Positions 12,501 through 25,459 of a stretch of DNA of 64,000 bases are shown piece by piece. Each line of letters starts with the position of its first letter. Position 1 is the first letter of the stretch. The notes under the pieces are model-generated. The model was not told where the DNA came from. It worked only from the letters and a program-made list of their open reading frames with translations, and made no database searches. Origin of the DNA: Crotophaga sulcirostris (taxonomy: Eukaryota > Chordata > Aves > Cuculiformes > Crotophagidae); NCBI GenBank assembly GCA_013397455.1, contig VYZB01000096.1:133495-197494 (forward strand), in the 5' to 3' direction. The position numbers and the translations under genes are program-made.

Positions 12501-13310
12501 ATATTTTTTATTAAACCTTTACCAATCATTATATCAAAATGATATGTTAATAAACATTTTTCAAAAATTGATAAAGCAGAACATTTGAACTTTCAGTTCT
12601 CATTATTTGGACCTAAATCCAAAAGCCACATCAAAACAGAGGAAAAAATAAAATTTCAATTAATCTTAAGCAGAAGTTCAAGAAATGAGAATATCGAAGA
12701 GACTTTGTAATGCCTAATATTCCCTGAAAATATTTAAAATCCACATATGAGTATGAAATAACTTCTTGCTTGACTTCGCTGACCCAGAACTGTCAGTGGA
12801 GTAAAAAATTCAGTAATTCCTAAAGATAGCAAAGCATGATTTGCTCTGATTTCATCTTAAATTATCTGTTTATCTATATCTGCCTTTTCTCTCTTTCAGA
12901 AGGCAGAGAGGATTTGTTCATTCGTAGTCTTTAAAAACACTGTCTTATTTTCATTAAGCTAAGCCCACTGCTGATGTAATTCTTACATTACAAAGGTCTT
13001 AATTTAAACCATGACATAAATGCTTTTCATCAGTTGATTTTTTGTTCTTTGTGCCAAATTTCTTGCATTTTTAAAGTAAAGAATATGGTGTATAATAACT
13101 GCTGCGGGACAGGCTGCTTTATTCTTCAATATGAAAGACAAATGGGGTGTGACATGCATATGTTTCAACATGCAGCACTTACTTCTTCAGGACCTTTACT
13201 TTTTCCACTGTTTTCTCAGTAGACTGTTTGACTTCCTTTGAATCGGGCCTAACGATAACACTGGATTTGAAGCACGGTTCTCTGCATTGAGCACGCTGAC
13301 GGGACCAAGA
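9560..13310. other. AT-rich intergenic sequence
   Basis: Long AT-rich unique sequence. The part from about 11690 to 12770 is particularly rich in A/T and free of recognisable transposons, a texture often seen in conserved non-coding DNA, but conservation cannot be judged from one sequence. The open frames seen here are short and unsupported. Confidence 0.5.
10851..10870. repeat. (ATGAC)4 microsatellite
   Basis: Four perfect copies of the pentanucleotide ATGAC. It is a possible length-polymorphic site. Confidence 0.9.
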
Positions 13311-13313
13311 GGT

Positions 13314-13410
13314 GAAAAGCGCTTCTAATCTCTCTCCTCTCTCTCCCTCTCTTCCCTTCTCCCTTTCCTGCTCACTGCCTCCCTCTCCTTCCTTCCCCTC
13401 TCCGCTCAAG
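13314..13410. repeat. Polypyrimidine tract (CT-rich)
   Basis: About 100 bases almost entirely C and T on the + strand (CTCTCTCC, CCTCTCTCTCC, CTTCCTTCCCC). It explains the Ser/Pro/Leu-rich frame on + and the Glu/Gly/Arg-rich frame on - over the same bases. It could form triplex-type structures. Confidence 0.75.
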
Positions 13411-14700
13411 GATTTGGGGTCTGCAGATGATAATTTACAGAGCGTTTTGGAAGAAGGGTGGGGTTGCATTCCTAACACCCCAAATCCTGGTTTGCATTAC
13501 ACATTAGGGATTTCAAAGCACATCAAGATTTAATCATAATCAGAAAGGAGAGAAACTGTTTCTACAACATTCTGCAGCACCAAGTCCTCTTTTCTTTTTT
13601 TGCTTTGGTATCACTGTAAGTAATACAGCAAAATTGTATTGTCATCATGTCCTACTATCATTGCAATGATCAATGAGCTATGCTAACGCATCTGGGAAAA
13701 CTGCATAATTTGTTAAACATAACAGGTACTATTTCAAGTTTAGGAGCTTGGTTAATCTTCAGATGGAGTCAGAAAATACCCCAGCTGTTTCTCTACTTAA
13801 ATGTGAAAGTGCAGAAGAAATTTTTCTTGATTAACGTAACATTACTAGAAACAAATCAAGCTTACAATAGGAAGAACGCAAATATTTTATTTAGCCAGAG
13901 GCTTCAATGTGCTCTAACTGTGAAATGCTAACACCAAACCAGGGTGTTAGTTCATTGATCTCCACAAGACAATCTTGTCAGATATGGAAAAGATTTAGAA
14001 AATCTCAAATGAATTTTTAGAAAGCATATTTTTTTTTGTGAACTCTACATCTACTGCATTTTATAAGTTGTTGACTTGATACTTCTGTACTTGCCCTGGC
14101 TTTATACTTTTTCCTTAAACAAATCCTCCTAAAAATTGCTAAAGACAGTGATAGATTGACATTTAGTCTGTCAGCTTTCTTGTATTGTGCAAGGCATTAA
14201 ATGAAATGGAAAAAGTATTTTTTTAAAATTCAGATTAAATATCTGTAATTAATTAATTTAACTTGATGTCAAGTACTTTAGTTAGATTAATTTTATTTTC
14301 TGAATATTTGGTATCTCAATAAAATTGAAGCTGGTGATATAAATATTTTTATTGTTAAATGAATAGGACTACAGTAGGTTGCCTATTTCTAAATTGCAAA
14401 CTATATCAGTAAGGTTGGATATTTTTTGACATCTTGTTTTATCTCTTCTCCTTCATTCACATTATCTGTGTGCAATCCTTTTGCATGGACCTGAGCAGAA
14501 GAGGAGAGTAGAGCTGTTCTTTAAGGGTGTGTTCATCTTTACATTTTTTAAACTCATTTTGATAGATTTATATCAAGGCTGAAGTAATTCACTCTGGGAC
14601 AAAACTTGGCATCAAAACTTTTAAATACAAGCACATTTTTCTTTTGCATTTTTTTTAAGAGAAAATCTGAAAATCAGTCGGCATGTTCTTAAAGGCAAAG
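13411..14700. other. AT-rich intergenic sequence
   Basis: No gene recognised. A TAATTAATTAATTTA homeodomain-type word lies at 14246-14260. The remainder is unique-looking AT-rich DNA. Confidence 0.6.
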
Positions 14701-14706
14701 GTTTAA

Positions 14707-14786
14707 GTCCTGATCCATTTGAAGTCAATGGGAGTTTTGCCATTGACTTCAGTGGAGCCAGAGCTTCCTTCAAATGGCAAAACTCA
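14707..14786. repeat. Ancient palindromic dispersed repeat with nested inverted repeats
   Basis: The core pairs GAAGTCAATGG (14721-14731) with CCATTGACTTC (14740-14750), an 11-bp perfect stem with an 8-base loop. Two further perfect inverted repeats overlap it: 10-bp arms at 14715-14724 and 14768-14777, and 13-bp arms at 14732-14744 and 14773-14785. The CCATTGACTTCA-type core with a GATCC-type edge resembles an old palindromic repeat seen widely in bird, crocodile and turtle DNA. I recognise the pattern but cannot give a certain library name. Confidence 0.6.
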
Positions 14787-14789
14787 ATT

Positions 14790-16839
14790 ACATTCAATAT
14801 TTTCAGATGGAAAAAATGTGCTTGTATAAATTAAGACTGCCTCTTTTGTGGGGGGTTACATATTGTATAATCTGTAGCGTGAACTCATCTTTTCTGTTAA
14901 GTGACTATCTTTTTTTCATTAAGATAAGTAACAGTTCAACATATGTGGGTACTTAAGAAATTCCTCAGGATCTTTAGTGGAATATTTTGGGATAAGATGT
15001 GAAATCAGACCTTGTCATTCACGACAAAGATCCCACATAACTCTTACAAAGAGTTCGGCATGCCAATGAGACTGGATAAGCATGGGTGATTGTACTTTGC
15101 CCATGGACTTTACATCTGAGGTTTGGATCTGAGGTGGGACTTTTGCCTTTCCTGCTGTCAGCTGCTACTGGCTTTCACTTTTTATTTAGTAACTTACACC
15201 TCTATCCAGGCCAGGAGAGATGTGAACTTAATAAACTTACTTTGCTTCACTGTAAGACAAGGTTATCATTTGCAAAATCCTGCTCACCTTAATCGAAGGA
15301 CAAAACTTGACCCCTGGAGAAGTTGTTAAGGGCGGCTTGTGTGAGGCACCTGCGGGAAGAAACCTGAGATCCAGCCTCTCTCCCTCTCAGGTAAAGCTTT
15401 TCAAAAGAGATTTAGTGTGCAGCAAACTTATTCTCCCCTTTCACCCAGCAGTACAGCCCCAGCTGTGTTCCAATTATCAGTTATACTAAAGCTATGCGAG
15501 GTAGAGGACACAATTTCTGTATGAGAGACGAGCAGCTGAGCCAGGCCTACCCCAAACTCCCTGCCACAGAACCCCCCTGCTCCCCTCCCTGGGGCTTTAA
15601 CCCCACACGTGGGGCCTTTGGGCCAAGCCAGGCTGCTGTAGAAAGGGCAGCTCTTTCCTCATGCCACCAGGGTGGGCCTGTGTCCGGCTCTGCCAGTTAG
15701 TACTGGCATTTCTGCAAGTGTTTCAGGATGTTAGAAACTAGAAACTGGACCAGCTGTGTTGTCATAGCCTGGTCTGAGAGGTGAGCCAGCATGTAAGGCC
15801 TTTTTGGGTGTTTCCTTTGGATGTGGGAGTGATGATAATTCTCTGGTGCACTCCTGTTTATTTACAAAGAATAAACAGAGTCTGCTTTCCCAAACCTGAG
15901 GAAGGACCAGCAGCAGCATGCAGTGTCCTTGCCCAGAATCCCAGGCCTAGCCCTTCCAGAGTTTTCTGCTGAAAGGGAGCTCTGCTCTCTGCTTTCCTCC
16001 CTGGCTCTACAGTCAGCACTTGTTCAGATTCACCCTGGTTGCTGTCTCTCCTAACGCATAGATTTCCTGGACCTGTCTCTCTGTTGCCCAGATATCTCGT
16101 GTTTTCTGCACCGAGGGAGGCAGGGCTCCCACACACCACAGGTGCATGGGCTGTGCAACCTGGGGAAGCCAGAGCTTCCATGTGTCTCCCTCCTCCACGA
16201 AAATGCAGTGAACCTGAACAAACTGGGTCAGCAGAAGCAAGTTATGGCCATGCCCTCCCATCCTGGGCACAGGTATGACAGCGCTGCCCTTGGCGTGTGT
16301 ACCCTGGCAACCTGCCCTTCCCAAACGCTTGGCAGAAAGCTGAGTGACAAGTGACACCTAATTGTCCAAATAAATAGCTCCTTCTGCTAGATACACACGT
16401 ACTATGGCCTTTTGAGCTCAAGTATGTATCCTACTGTGCTTGTGATGAACAGTCAATATTGCAAAGGGTTGAAAATGCAAGTGCTGACAGTAAGCGCCGA
16501 GGTGAGGCTGAACAGTAAGTTGGACTCAGCTAAAATCAGCAGTCGTTCTCTGAGCAAACACGGAAATGGAGCCAAGAGACTGAAACACTCGGCTTTTATT
16601 CCTTCCTGCACATACAATGTCCTCCTTCTCCAAACACTTCCTGTAAATGGAGTTCCCGTATGTCTTGGCTGTTCTCTGTATGTAAATGTCCTATTGCAGT
16701 GTGTAGCAGATGCCATACATACACTTTCATCACGATATTCCTTTTTGGCAATAACTACTTTACATGTTAATGCTATCAATAGTTTGCACTGTTAAGATTC
16801 TATTACACCCTCATGAAATCTAGTAATAATTTAATATTT
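14790..16839. other. Intergenic, no recognised gene
   Basis: AT-rich at first, GC-richer from about 15300 to 16370. Overlapping frames of 60-127 codons occur on both strands without domain signatures. No transposon was recognised. Confidence 0.6.
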
Positions 16840-16929
16840 NNNNNNNNNNNNNNNNNNNNNNNNNNNNNNNNNNNNNNNNNNNNNNNNNNNNNNNNNNNNN
16901 NNNNNNNNNNNNNNNNNNNNNNNNNNNNN
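16840..16929. other. Assembly gap (90 N)
   Basis: Ninety consecutive unresolved bases. The sequence just to the right (16987-17006) is a G-rich run, a type of sequence that often stops short-read or polymerase-based sequencing, which may explain the gap. Confidence 0.99.
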
Positions 16930-16986
16930 GACCAAACATCTTTTTTTTGCTGTCTAGATGAAGCATTTCTAAGATTTTAAAAGTTC

Positions 16987-17006
16987 GGTGGGGTGGGGTG
17001 GGGGGG
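16987..17006 (+). repeat. G-rich run, possible G-quadruplex
   Basis: G-runs of 4, 4 and 7 separated by single T bases. The 7-G run can be split into two G3 tracts, so four G3 tracts with one-base loops are available, fitting the general G-quadruplex pattern. Confidence 0.5.
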
Positions 17007-20000
17007 AGATGGTTTGTTTGTTCTTTTACATCAATATGCTATGTAAAGCCTAACATAGACCCCACAGTAGCTAGGTACTGCAAGGACTGCAAGATAGCCC
17101 TATGGTAATAGGATGGTGCTTTGTGCTGCTATCCTTTGTGATGCAGCATTAATATTACCTGGTTCTTCATTGCCATAGTCCTTCCACACCTGCCTCAGCA
17201 GAGGGCTATCTTCCCATCTTCTGTCTCCACATGTATGATCTGTTGTGTTATGGCTATGACCACATCCATCTGGTCAATGTATTTGCAGTTTCAGTTAAAT
17301 ATATAAGGTGTTTCACAGTGTGATAAGGACTTGTCATTTCAATTTGTGTAGCTTTTAGTGTTTGCAGAAATAACATGCTTCTACATGGATCTCCTGGTTT
17401 TTAAACATTGTAGCCTTTTTAGTTTGTTGCTCAGAGTAAACACTGGCCTCTGTATATCCATCCTTCTCTCTGTCTGGTATTCTGAGACTGCAAGCAGTAG
17501 TAAAGGTGGAGTTACCAACATCAAAGATACTGATACGTCTTGAAACTAAGCACTATGCTAAACTCCCTTTAATGCTTCTGTGGGAAAGTGTCCCCATATG
17601 TCGTCCCATGTATTTTCTTTGCTATTTAAAATATTGCTTAATAGTACACTAAGCTGGTGGAAAACTATTTGCTTTGTTGGGTTAGTTCTACTCCGGCTTA
17701 ATGCAGGGCTGGGTAAGCACCAGAGCTGGTGCATGGGAGTGAGTGGGATCGGGAGCAGCTGGGGTGGGAGGAAGAGGGACTGGGGCACCTGGCAGGCAGT
17801 GGGCCTTCCACTGCTGGAAAGCAGTTTTCAGCCCAGCTGAGGGGAGAAATCCTTGGCTGGCTGGGAGGTGTTGAGGCGGAGATGTAACTGGACTTACACT
17901 TCATCAATTGCATAAACTCCTGTGAGTAAGTGGGGTCTCTGTTTGGGATATATTTTCAGGCTTCTCCCACTTCGATTTCCTTAGCTTGGGTCCCACTCCT
18001 TCTGGGCTGCCCTTCCCAATTTCATGCTTCCTCTCTCTTCTCCCTAGAAATTAGAGCCTCTTCCTGCAATCCTGTCCTCTCATTTCTTGTCTTCTCACTG
18101 TCTTCTTGTGCTTTTACAAGCTTTGTAACCACTCTTAAGAAATTCTTTGCAAACTCTTCCTTATGTTCCCCTATGGACTTTCAAAGGGCTGTTTCAGGTT
18201 TTGGCTTTGATCTCCTTCCTCTGTTTCCCTACACTTCTCCAGAACTTCTCTGGACCACCTTCTCCAGAGGCAGAAATATAGAAGTCATTATTGCACTAAT
18301 GTTTCATAGACCTACTGTGCATCTCCTGCCTTGTCATCCTGCCTTTTACTTTCATTGCCCACTTTCAAACAAAAAAAGCCCATCCTTTCCTATTTCTTAA
18401 ATCTTGGCCACCACACAGCTAGGAATAGGGAAGTCATGAGACCAGAAGGACAGTCACTCCTTTAGTCCAGTTGTTTCTCTGGACTTACAAATCAACTTCC
18501 TTTAGAACCTTGTTTTTTAAAAAAATTGAGGTTATTGTTCCCCCCTCATTTAGAACTTACCAAATCTCTTGTAGGATTTTGTCCTTCTTAGAGCTGTTAT
18601 TTCTTTTTCACTCCAGCAAATGGTGACAACTGTTCTGTCTTTCCAGTTCCTGCAGCTTTGGCGAGGCAGCATCTGACAGATTCTGTCCTAGTCATTGTTT
18701 GACACCGTTTGGGTGACTGTGCTTTCTTGGCTGCTGCCATCCTCCTGTAAGACACCCTGAGCAAGAAATCTAGCTGAGAGGTGGGTCCTTCAAAAGGAAT
18801 GTGAGAGGACTCTCCTTCAACTCACAGTCTAGCTATCACTAGATTAACTATGTTTCCTGCATTATTGCAGTGGTCAGGACCCCTGTCCTTGCACTAGGAA
18901 TTCCCTTGTACAAGAGAAGGTTACATTAGTGAAAGTCTTCACAGACAAAGTATTCAGCTCAGCCCTAAATCACTCCTCTATGTTCTCGTTTCTGTCTTCC
19001 TGCAAGATGTGATCAGAATGCACAAGGCTGTTCCCATGAGTGCACTTGGTACATCGCTGCCTGTGTGTTGCACCATTATGCCCTTTATGTCAGTGTCTGC
19101 ACTCAACCCCCACATGTACTTTTTTATTAGTGTCCCAGTAGGAAAAGTTAGAAGCCTTCAAATACAAAGTTGCTATGGGAATAAAGGTGATTTTTCAAAG
19201 GTGACTTATAAATAAAAGGTAGAAAAAATTTAAGGCTTCTGCTATTGTTTAACTGTATTATAGGATTGACATGGAGGCTGCATTATCAAATGGTAATGAA
19301 CTTTAATCCTAAAGGATGTGTGTAGCCAGCAGTTACAATTATTCTGAGAGCTTTTTCTAAATCTTCCTTTTCATAAACCTTTTGAAATGGTGTTTTGCAT
19401 GACTGAAGCTTGCCATATAGGAAAACTGTTTTTCTCTCCCCCTAGTTATATTATTTATAAAATATATATTGTGATGTATTTTTAATATAAAAAGATATAC
19501 TTATATAAAGACTTGTACTTATGGAAAAAAAACATTTTTGACCACAGAGAAACTGAGTGCTCACTACCTGTTATCCAACGGATCTCATGGCATTTGAGTC
19601 TGAAAAATCAGGTCTCAAGCTCCCTCCTGAGGCAGGTGGTACTGCAATAGCGAGAAAAGTTTTACATTTGGAAAGGCTGAAGAATGAATTTAAGCAGACT
19701 AAATTCATACATTGTGGGCTAGAAAAATGCTGGTCCATAAATTAAAACTTAACAGAGAAAGCAAGTTCTCCTCACTGTGTCGGAAGTGCAACCTTCTTTC
19801 TAGCCAAAGGAATGTGCACTGCTGATTCTTTACATTTATTTTTCTGGGTTTGAAATTCAAATACAAGGGAAAGTATCTCTTTGACTTTTGTACTGAGGGA
19901 CCGATTTTCCTGCACTGATTTGAGTGGGGCTGTACCAGTATAAGTGAAGATAGCACTTGACTTGACCCTGTGTTCGTGCTTATATTATTGCCCCTATTCA

Positions 20001-23000
20001 CAAAGTGGAAACTTACTGGATTTTTTTTCCATTAGGAGGAGAAATTGATGATAGGAGTCAGGAATGTCTTTGGTTTATTTACAAAGAATCTTGTTTCTCT
20101 GAATGTAGTAGAAACAAACAGCAGGCACTTCTCTTACTCAAAGTTTCCGAGCTTGCTTCTGCAGCGCAGTGCGTTCCCTGTAGCGCCGTGCCGCTCTGGG
20201 TTGGGCCTCTCATAGGACTGCTTCTCTGGCTGCTGCTTCTCGTGGACAGTGAGACATGCACACACACCCACTCCATCTAACCAGCTGGCTTCCTAACCTC
20301 CACATGCCACAGCAGATTCTGGTCAACATCAGCCTACTTCAGATTAGGCACTAGCACGATTCAGGTGGTATCTTCAGTTGTCTCCACCCTCTGACTCCTG
20401 CAGGGACTAAATTACTCTTTTCATTTAGCGTGAAGGACAGACACCTGCATTAGCTTCACAGAGGTATGTGACTGTAAATTTAAAAAACCTATTGCCATGA
20501 AAATTCCATATAGATACAACCCACACGTGGACACACATGCATGCGTACACACAGCTTTCAAGCCTTTGGTACAGCTGAGAAACTTGTAATATAACTACAA
20601 AATTGATTCATAGTTGTCTAAATAATTTTCAGTCTCAGTTCCTTTACTGTAGGCAAGGTTTCACACTAGTTTTACAACAGCACAGCTTATTTCAGATATG
20701 TGCCATCAACTTTTGTCAAAGGAAAATAAGGAAATGACAGCAAAAAATCTTGACAGTTTTGTATCATTTCTGAAAGCCTGCAACAAGGCAATGTTCTCAC
20801 ATTTCAAACAAGTACTAATTTTTATGATATTGAGCCAGTCACTCTTTAGCCCTGCTAATCACATTTTGCTAAGAAGGTTCAGTGTATAATGTCAAAAAGA
20901 GATTTCCTTCCCCCCGTGAAAAAAGTTCCCCAAGTGTTTCAAACTAAAAAGGTAGAGACTAAGGGTGGGCATGGTTACACTGCACCGTATTTCTCAGTTC
21001 TCAGTCTTAAAGCTCGATTAACATTTACTTGTAGCAAAGAACATTAGAATAGTTTTAAATGCAAGAGAAGATAAAAGCAGTCCCTCACCAGAACCCACTG
21101 CACAGGAAGTGGAGCACCAATGGAAGAAAAATATTCTTGTAGAGTTGTAGCTCTGCAGTGTTTCCATACTTTCCTCCCAGGACAAACTTCTTAGCTTTAA
21201 GTACACAAAGGTTTACTTTTTCTCTGATCTCTATAATTCTGAATTAGTTTATCTCTGTAATTTCTGTATTTTCATATGGAAAACTGATCAGATTAATTCC
21301 ATTTTGGGTACATATGCACTATTCTAAAATAACTTAAAAACTATTACCAGGGTGTGATAAGCGTTACATTGATTACATTTACATTAAATAAGAGTATAAC
21401 TAATATTTAATTAAATGGATTCTTTGAACATGATATTGGTCCAATAAGAAAGGGATGTTTTCAGTGAGCCTTTTCATATGTTTATTGAATGCACATATTG
21501 CTTGTATTTATCAATAGCATTGAAAGCTATAACTAGATAGAACAAAACATTTTTAAACATGAACAGACTGCATTAGTAGCAGTGGAATGCATCTAGTTAA
21601 CTAAAGACATTGTCCTCAGGCACTAAAGAGATCATAATTTCAATTGCAACTCCACCTTCTGGCTTATTTTGCTCTGAGGAGTCCAAGAGTTTGGATTCGT
21701 TATTTTGAATAAATGTGGATACTTCCTTCAAGGTCTGAAAAAGGAAAAATTGACAGCTACGTTCCAAAGAAAGCTTAGCTGGATGGAAAATAACTGCTTG
21801 CAATCCTAATGTGCTTTTTCTTTAGTAGCGCAAATCAGTATCATCTCTTTAAAAGTGTGTAACTAGGATAAATATTGGATATGAGACCAAAGAGTTCTCT
21901 TCATTTCATGCGTTAAAGATTTCCATATGAAAATAAGCATATATGTGTGAAAACTTTTTTTGAACAACTTTCAACAAATTTGTGGGAAAAATATGGTGGA
22001 AAGCTCTTCTAGCCAGTGGCATTTGGGCTACTTCAAAGAAACATTGTGGGAACACTAAGATAAATGAATCAGATGGAGAAGGAGAGTGAAAAACCAGCTA
22101 CATCCGTGACTAATTTTGTTCTGTGATATCAAAGAGTCTCAAGTTTTCCATAGTTGTCTCCTTATTTGTGAAGCTAGGATCCTGCCACAGATACTCTTCT
22201 ATACTAAAGATAGTATTTTTAATGTTTAGTATTCCTCTTCACCACACTTATTTGTAGCAATTAATTTTGCATTTACTCCCAGTGGCTTCAGAACAACATC
22301 CAAAAACTTATGTTCTTGGTGAGAAGGGTTTCAAGCATGTAACTCTCTTTTAAAAAAGGACTCTTACACAGATTTAGTTATAAACATATTTCTGCATCCT
22401 TAGAAATCAATAGGGACTGCAAGTCAGACACGAGATTTAACGGAAAAAGTTATAACCCCGTGTAAAGACAAGCACCAGCAGTGGAACAGTGATAAATGAA
22501 GCTGTTCAGGCTCCCTGGCATGTTGATTCTGTGGAGTATATTTTACTGAAACAGTTTCCATATCATGTTTGGCCTCATGAATGTTCAGTGGTAGAGGCCA
22601 AATCCTGTCCTCAATCCAATCTCTGCAATTCCCTTCAACCATGTAGCAGCTTTCATCTGTTTTCTTGCGTCAGATTCTTTCACGGGAGTTCAGTTGTGCC
22701 AAGCATCTTGAAGTTGTATTACCAAGAATGTTTCAAGCACAAATCTCTTAGCTTCATCACCAAAGGCAAGCGCCCCTGCCCAAGTGCAGAAAGGGTTGCT
22801 TTGCCCTAAATCCAAAGGAAAAAACGACAGTTTTGCACCACTTTGAGCTGAGATCTTGGCTTTTAAGCAATGGCAGAAGCATTGGTGCTGAACCAAAGTA
22901 TGATTTGGACTTCGGGAGAGGAATCAGTGTCAGTAGGAATTCATGAAATGTTTCTAGGTGAAGAGAATACTCTCCAGTATGTCCCTAGACTGGCCTGTGT

Positions 23001-25326
23001 CTGCAGGGCTTGGGAAAGGCAGCATACTCTTTATTACAGCTCTATTACAACCTGCATTCACAGGCTGAAATTACTGCTGTGTCTTGGTCTGATCGCTGTT
23101 CGAAGCCTCTTCCCCTCCCCAGGGCAACAACCTTTTCTTTCTCTCTTCCTTCTGAGCAGAAAGGAATGAGAGAACAAGGAATATTTTGTTAGTCTCAGCT
23201 CAAGGCTGACCGGGGTATTAGTGGGCCAACTAAAGTGTCAATGCCTCCCTGGAGGAGAAAAGACCAATGGAAAAAAAAAACAGGTGAGGAGAAGAGGCAA
23301 AAGAGGACAGGGGTCCAAGGGCTGAGGGCTCACAAGTCTATCAGGAAGGTATCAGGGGACCACACTGAGCAGAGGAACCCTAAAATTGCCCATCAGACTG
23401 CAAGCATCTGGGTCATCACTCAGTCCTTCACATTTCCTTAGGTAGCATGCTGCACCCTGACAAAAAGCTTCTCCTGCCACCATCCCCTACACTCCTCTAC
23501 CACACTGTACCAGTCAGCTCATGCCTGAGGGACATCCCCTCTGCTCCTGCTCCCCTGGCAAAATGCCTGGCTTGGCTCCAGGGAGGGTTGCTTTCCTCTC
23601 CCTGCTAGCTCCAGGCAGCTTGCGTATAAAAATGACCCTGGTTGAAAGCAAGAGGAGAGGAGATGTGTTTTCACAATGCTACCATGTTATAAATCCTAAT
23701 GTAAACAAGCCAATTCAGGAACAGCTGTCCCTGACAGCGCTGGGACATTTACAGGGACATGGATTGCTTTTTGGGGTGCTCAAGCATGTCTCTAACTGAC
23801 TTCTTGTCTAAGAGAAACTTCAGGATAGAGATGGGAGTAGGTGGAGTAGGCAAGGAGGGACACAGTGAAGAAAAAGCAGCTGATAGCCAAGAGCAAGGAA
23901 ATAAGGAAGGTATTGTCTCTTTTCACATTGAGAAAGCAACCATTTCATTTGAAGAATAAACATTTGAGAAATAATTTTAAAATACTATCTCCAAACAGCT
24001 AGGACTAGCAGACATCACCAGTAAGGGAAAAACTGTCTTTAAATTTCAGGCACTGGAACTCTATTTCTATTGTGTTTGGACTAATTCAGTCAACCCCACT
24101 TACTTTCCATTGTTGAGGGAGTCTAAAAGAGGCAAAAAAGAAAGAAAGAAAAAAGTCTACTGGAGAGATACGTTGAGAAAGAAATGAACATTTTGAGAGG
24201 AGGAAAAAAAAGAGGAGAATTGACAAGAAGAATAGAAAATGAAGCCCGTGAAGCAATTTTCTGGTAATTTTTTTCTGTAGAGATTTAGTCCTCGGATTAT
24301 TGTAACCCTCTGCCTGTATAGTAACTATAGGCTACACACTGGACATAACAAGCTAATGTTCTGACTTTTGTTTGCGTCACCTCTATGGGGAAAATATCAC
24401 AAGAGAAATTTGCCTGACACGTTGTCATATCTCTTTGGGTTTCAAACCTGTCCAAAATAAAAAAAATGAAGCAGTTTGTTTGAGTTGCAGAAGGGGTTTC
24501 GGCTTACTACCCATGAAAATGTGATTATAAATTCCTCCTGCCTTTACTGTTGGCATGTTATAAACAATTGAGTTCACTGATTACTAGGTTATATAAGAAT
24601 TCTTGTGTTATTTGAGACTTAATACATACACTGTATAATAGTGACATACCTTTTTTTTGACATCTAAAATCCAAACTAAAAGAAACTTTTTCTGTTCTGT
24701 GGGATTTTTATTGCTGGCTGGGGAAGGAGGAAAGAAAACTGTTGGAGTTCTTGCCTCATACTCCCAAGCTGATTGCTTTCAGTGCAATTTTTACCCATTT
24801 GCAGCTGGGCTGTGAGTATTCCTTGTCTCTGACAGTGATGTCCCCATCCAGATATTAAAAAATGTCAGTGTCCTTATTTAAACCTCTGGGGTTCAGCCTC
24901 TGTATTTGATTCAAGATTTTGAAAGTCCTGGCATCTATTCTGATGCTTCTTGATGAATTGTAGGGCATGAAAGAAACTGTATTTTGACCATCCCATTTTA
25001 CCTTAGTTGTGGCATGCCACATTATCTGTCACAGATGGGAAAAAAACATGTGAATGAATGTAATCCTTTTATTGGTTTATGGTCACAAAGTCCTCCAGGG
25101 AGTGTTCCAAATCCAGAATGCTGGATTTGGTATTTCAGTGAGTTAGCAGAAAGACACAGGTCTCTACAAACTGTATGCCCAGTAGTGCTTAATTTTTTTG
25201 TAAAGTCATCGAAGGCGCAGAATCACATATAAAAGTGTTCTTATCAAACATTTTAACAAATAATTGGTTTTCTTGGAAAATGCTTTCTGAGATCTTTCAG
25301 ATGCAATTGTAGAAGAGGTTATCTGT
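17007..25326. other. Intergenic, no recognised gene
   Basis: Over 8 kb of unique-looking AT-rich sequence. It includes an AT-only stretch near 19445-19510, CA-rich words near 20520-20555, and a small GAAA-type run near 24140. The longest open frame (156 codons on +, 17930-18400) is a hydrophobic Ser/Leu/Phe-rich translation of pyrimidine-rich DNA. No exon, young CR1, LTR or RNA gene was recognised. Confidence 0.6.
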
Positions 25327-25453
25327 AGGAGAACAACTCAGTTGAAGAACATATTTTCAGAAAGCAATACTATCCCATACTATGGAACACACAACAAGGA
25401 GAACAACCCAGCTGAAGAACATATTTTCAGAAAACAATATTATCCCATACTAT
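25327..25453. repeat. 70-bp imperfect tandem duplication
   Basis: The segment starting AGGAGAACAACTCAG at 25327 is repeated from 25397 (AGGAGAACAACCCAG). Both copies continue through GAAGAACATATTTTCAGAAA to TATCCCATACTAT. The copies differ at a few bases, so the duplication is not very recent. The second copy is shorter. Confidence 0.9.
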
Positions 25454-25459
25454 TATCCA

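Noticed and set aside
25327..25453. Direct repeats considered as a CRISPR-like array
   Set aside because: Only two adjoining copies with no regular unique spacers, in a vertebrate genome; a tandem duplication explains them.
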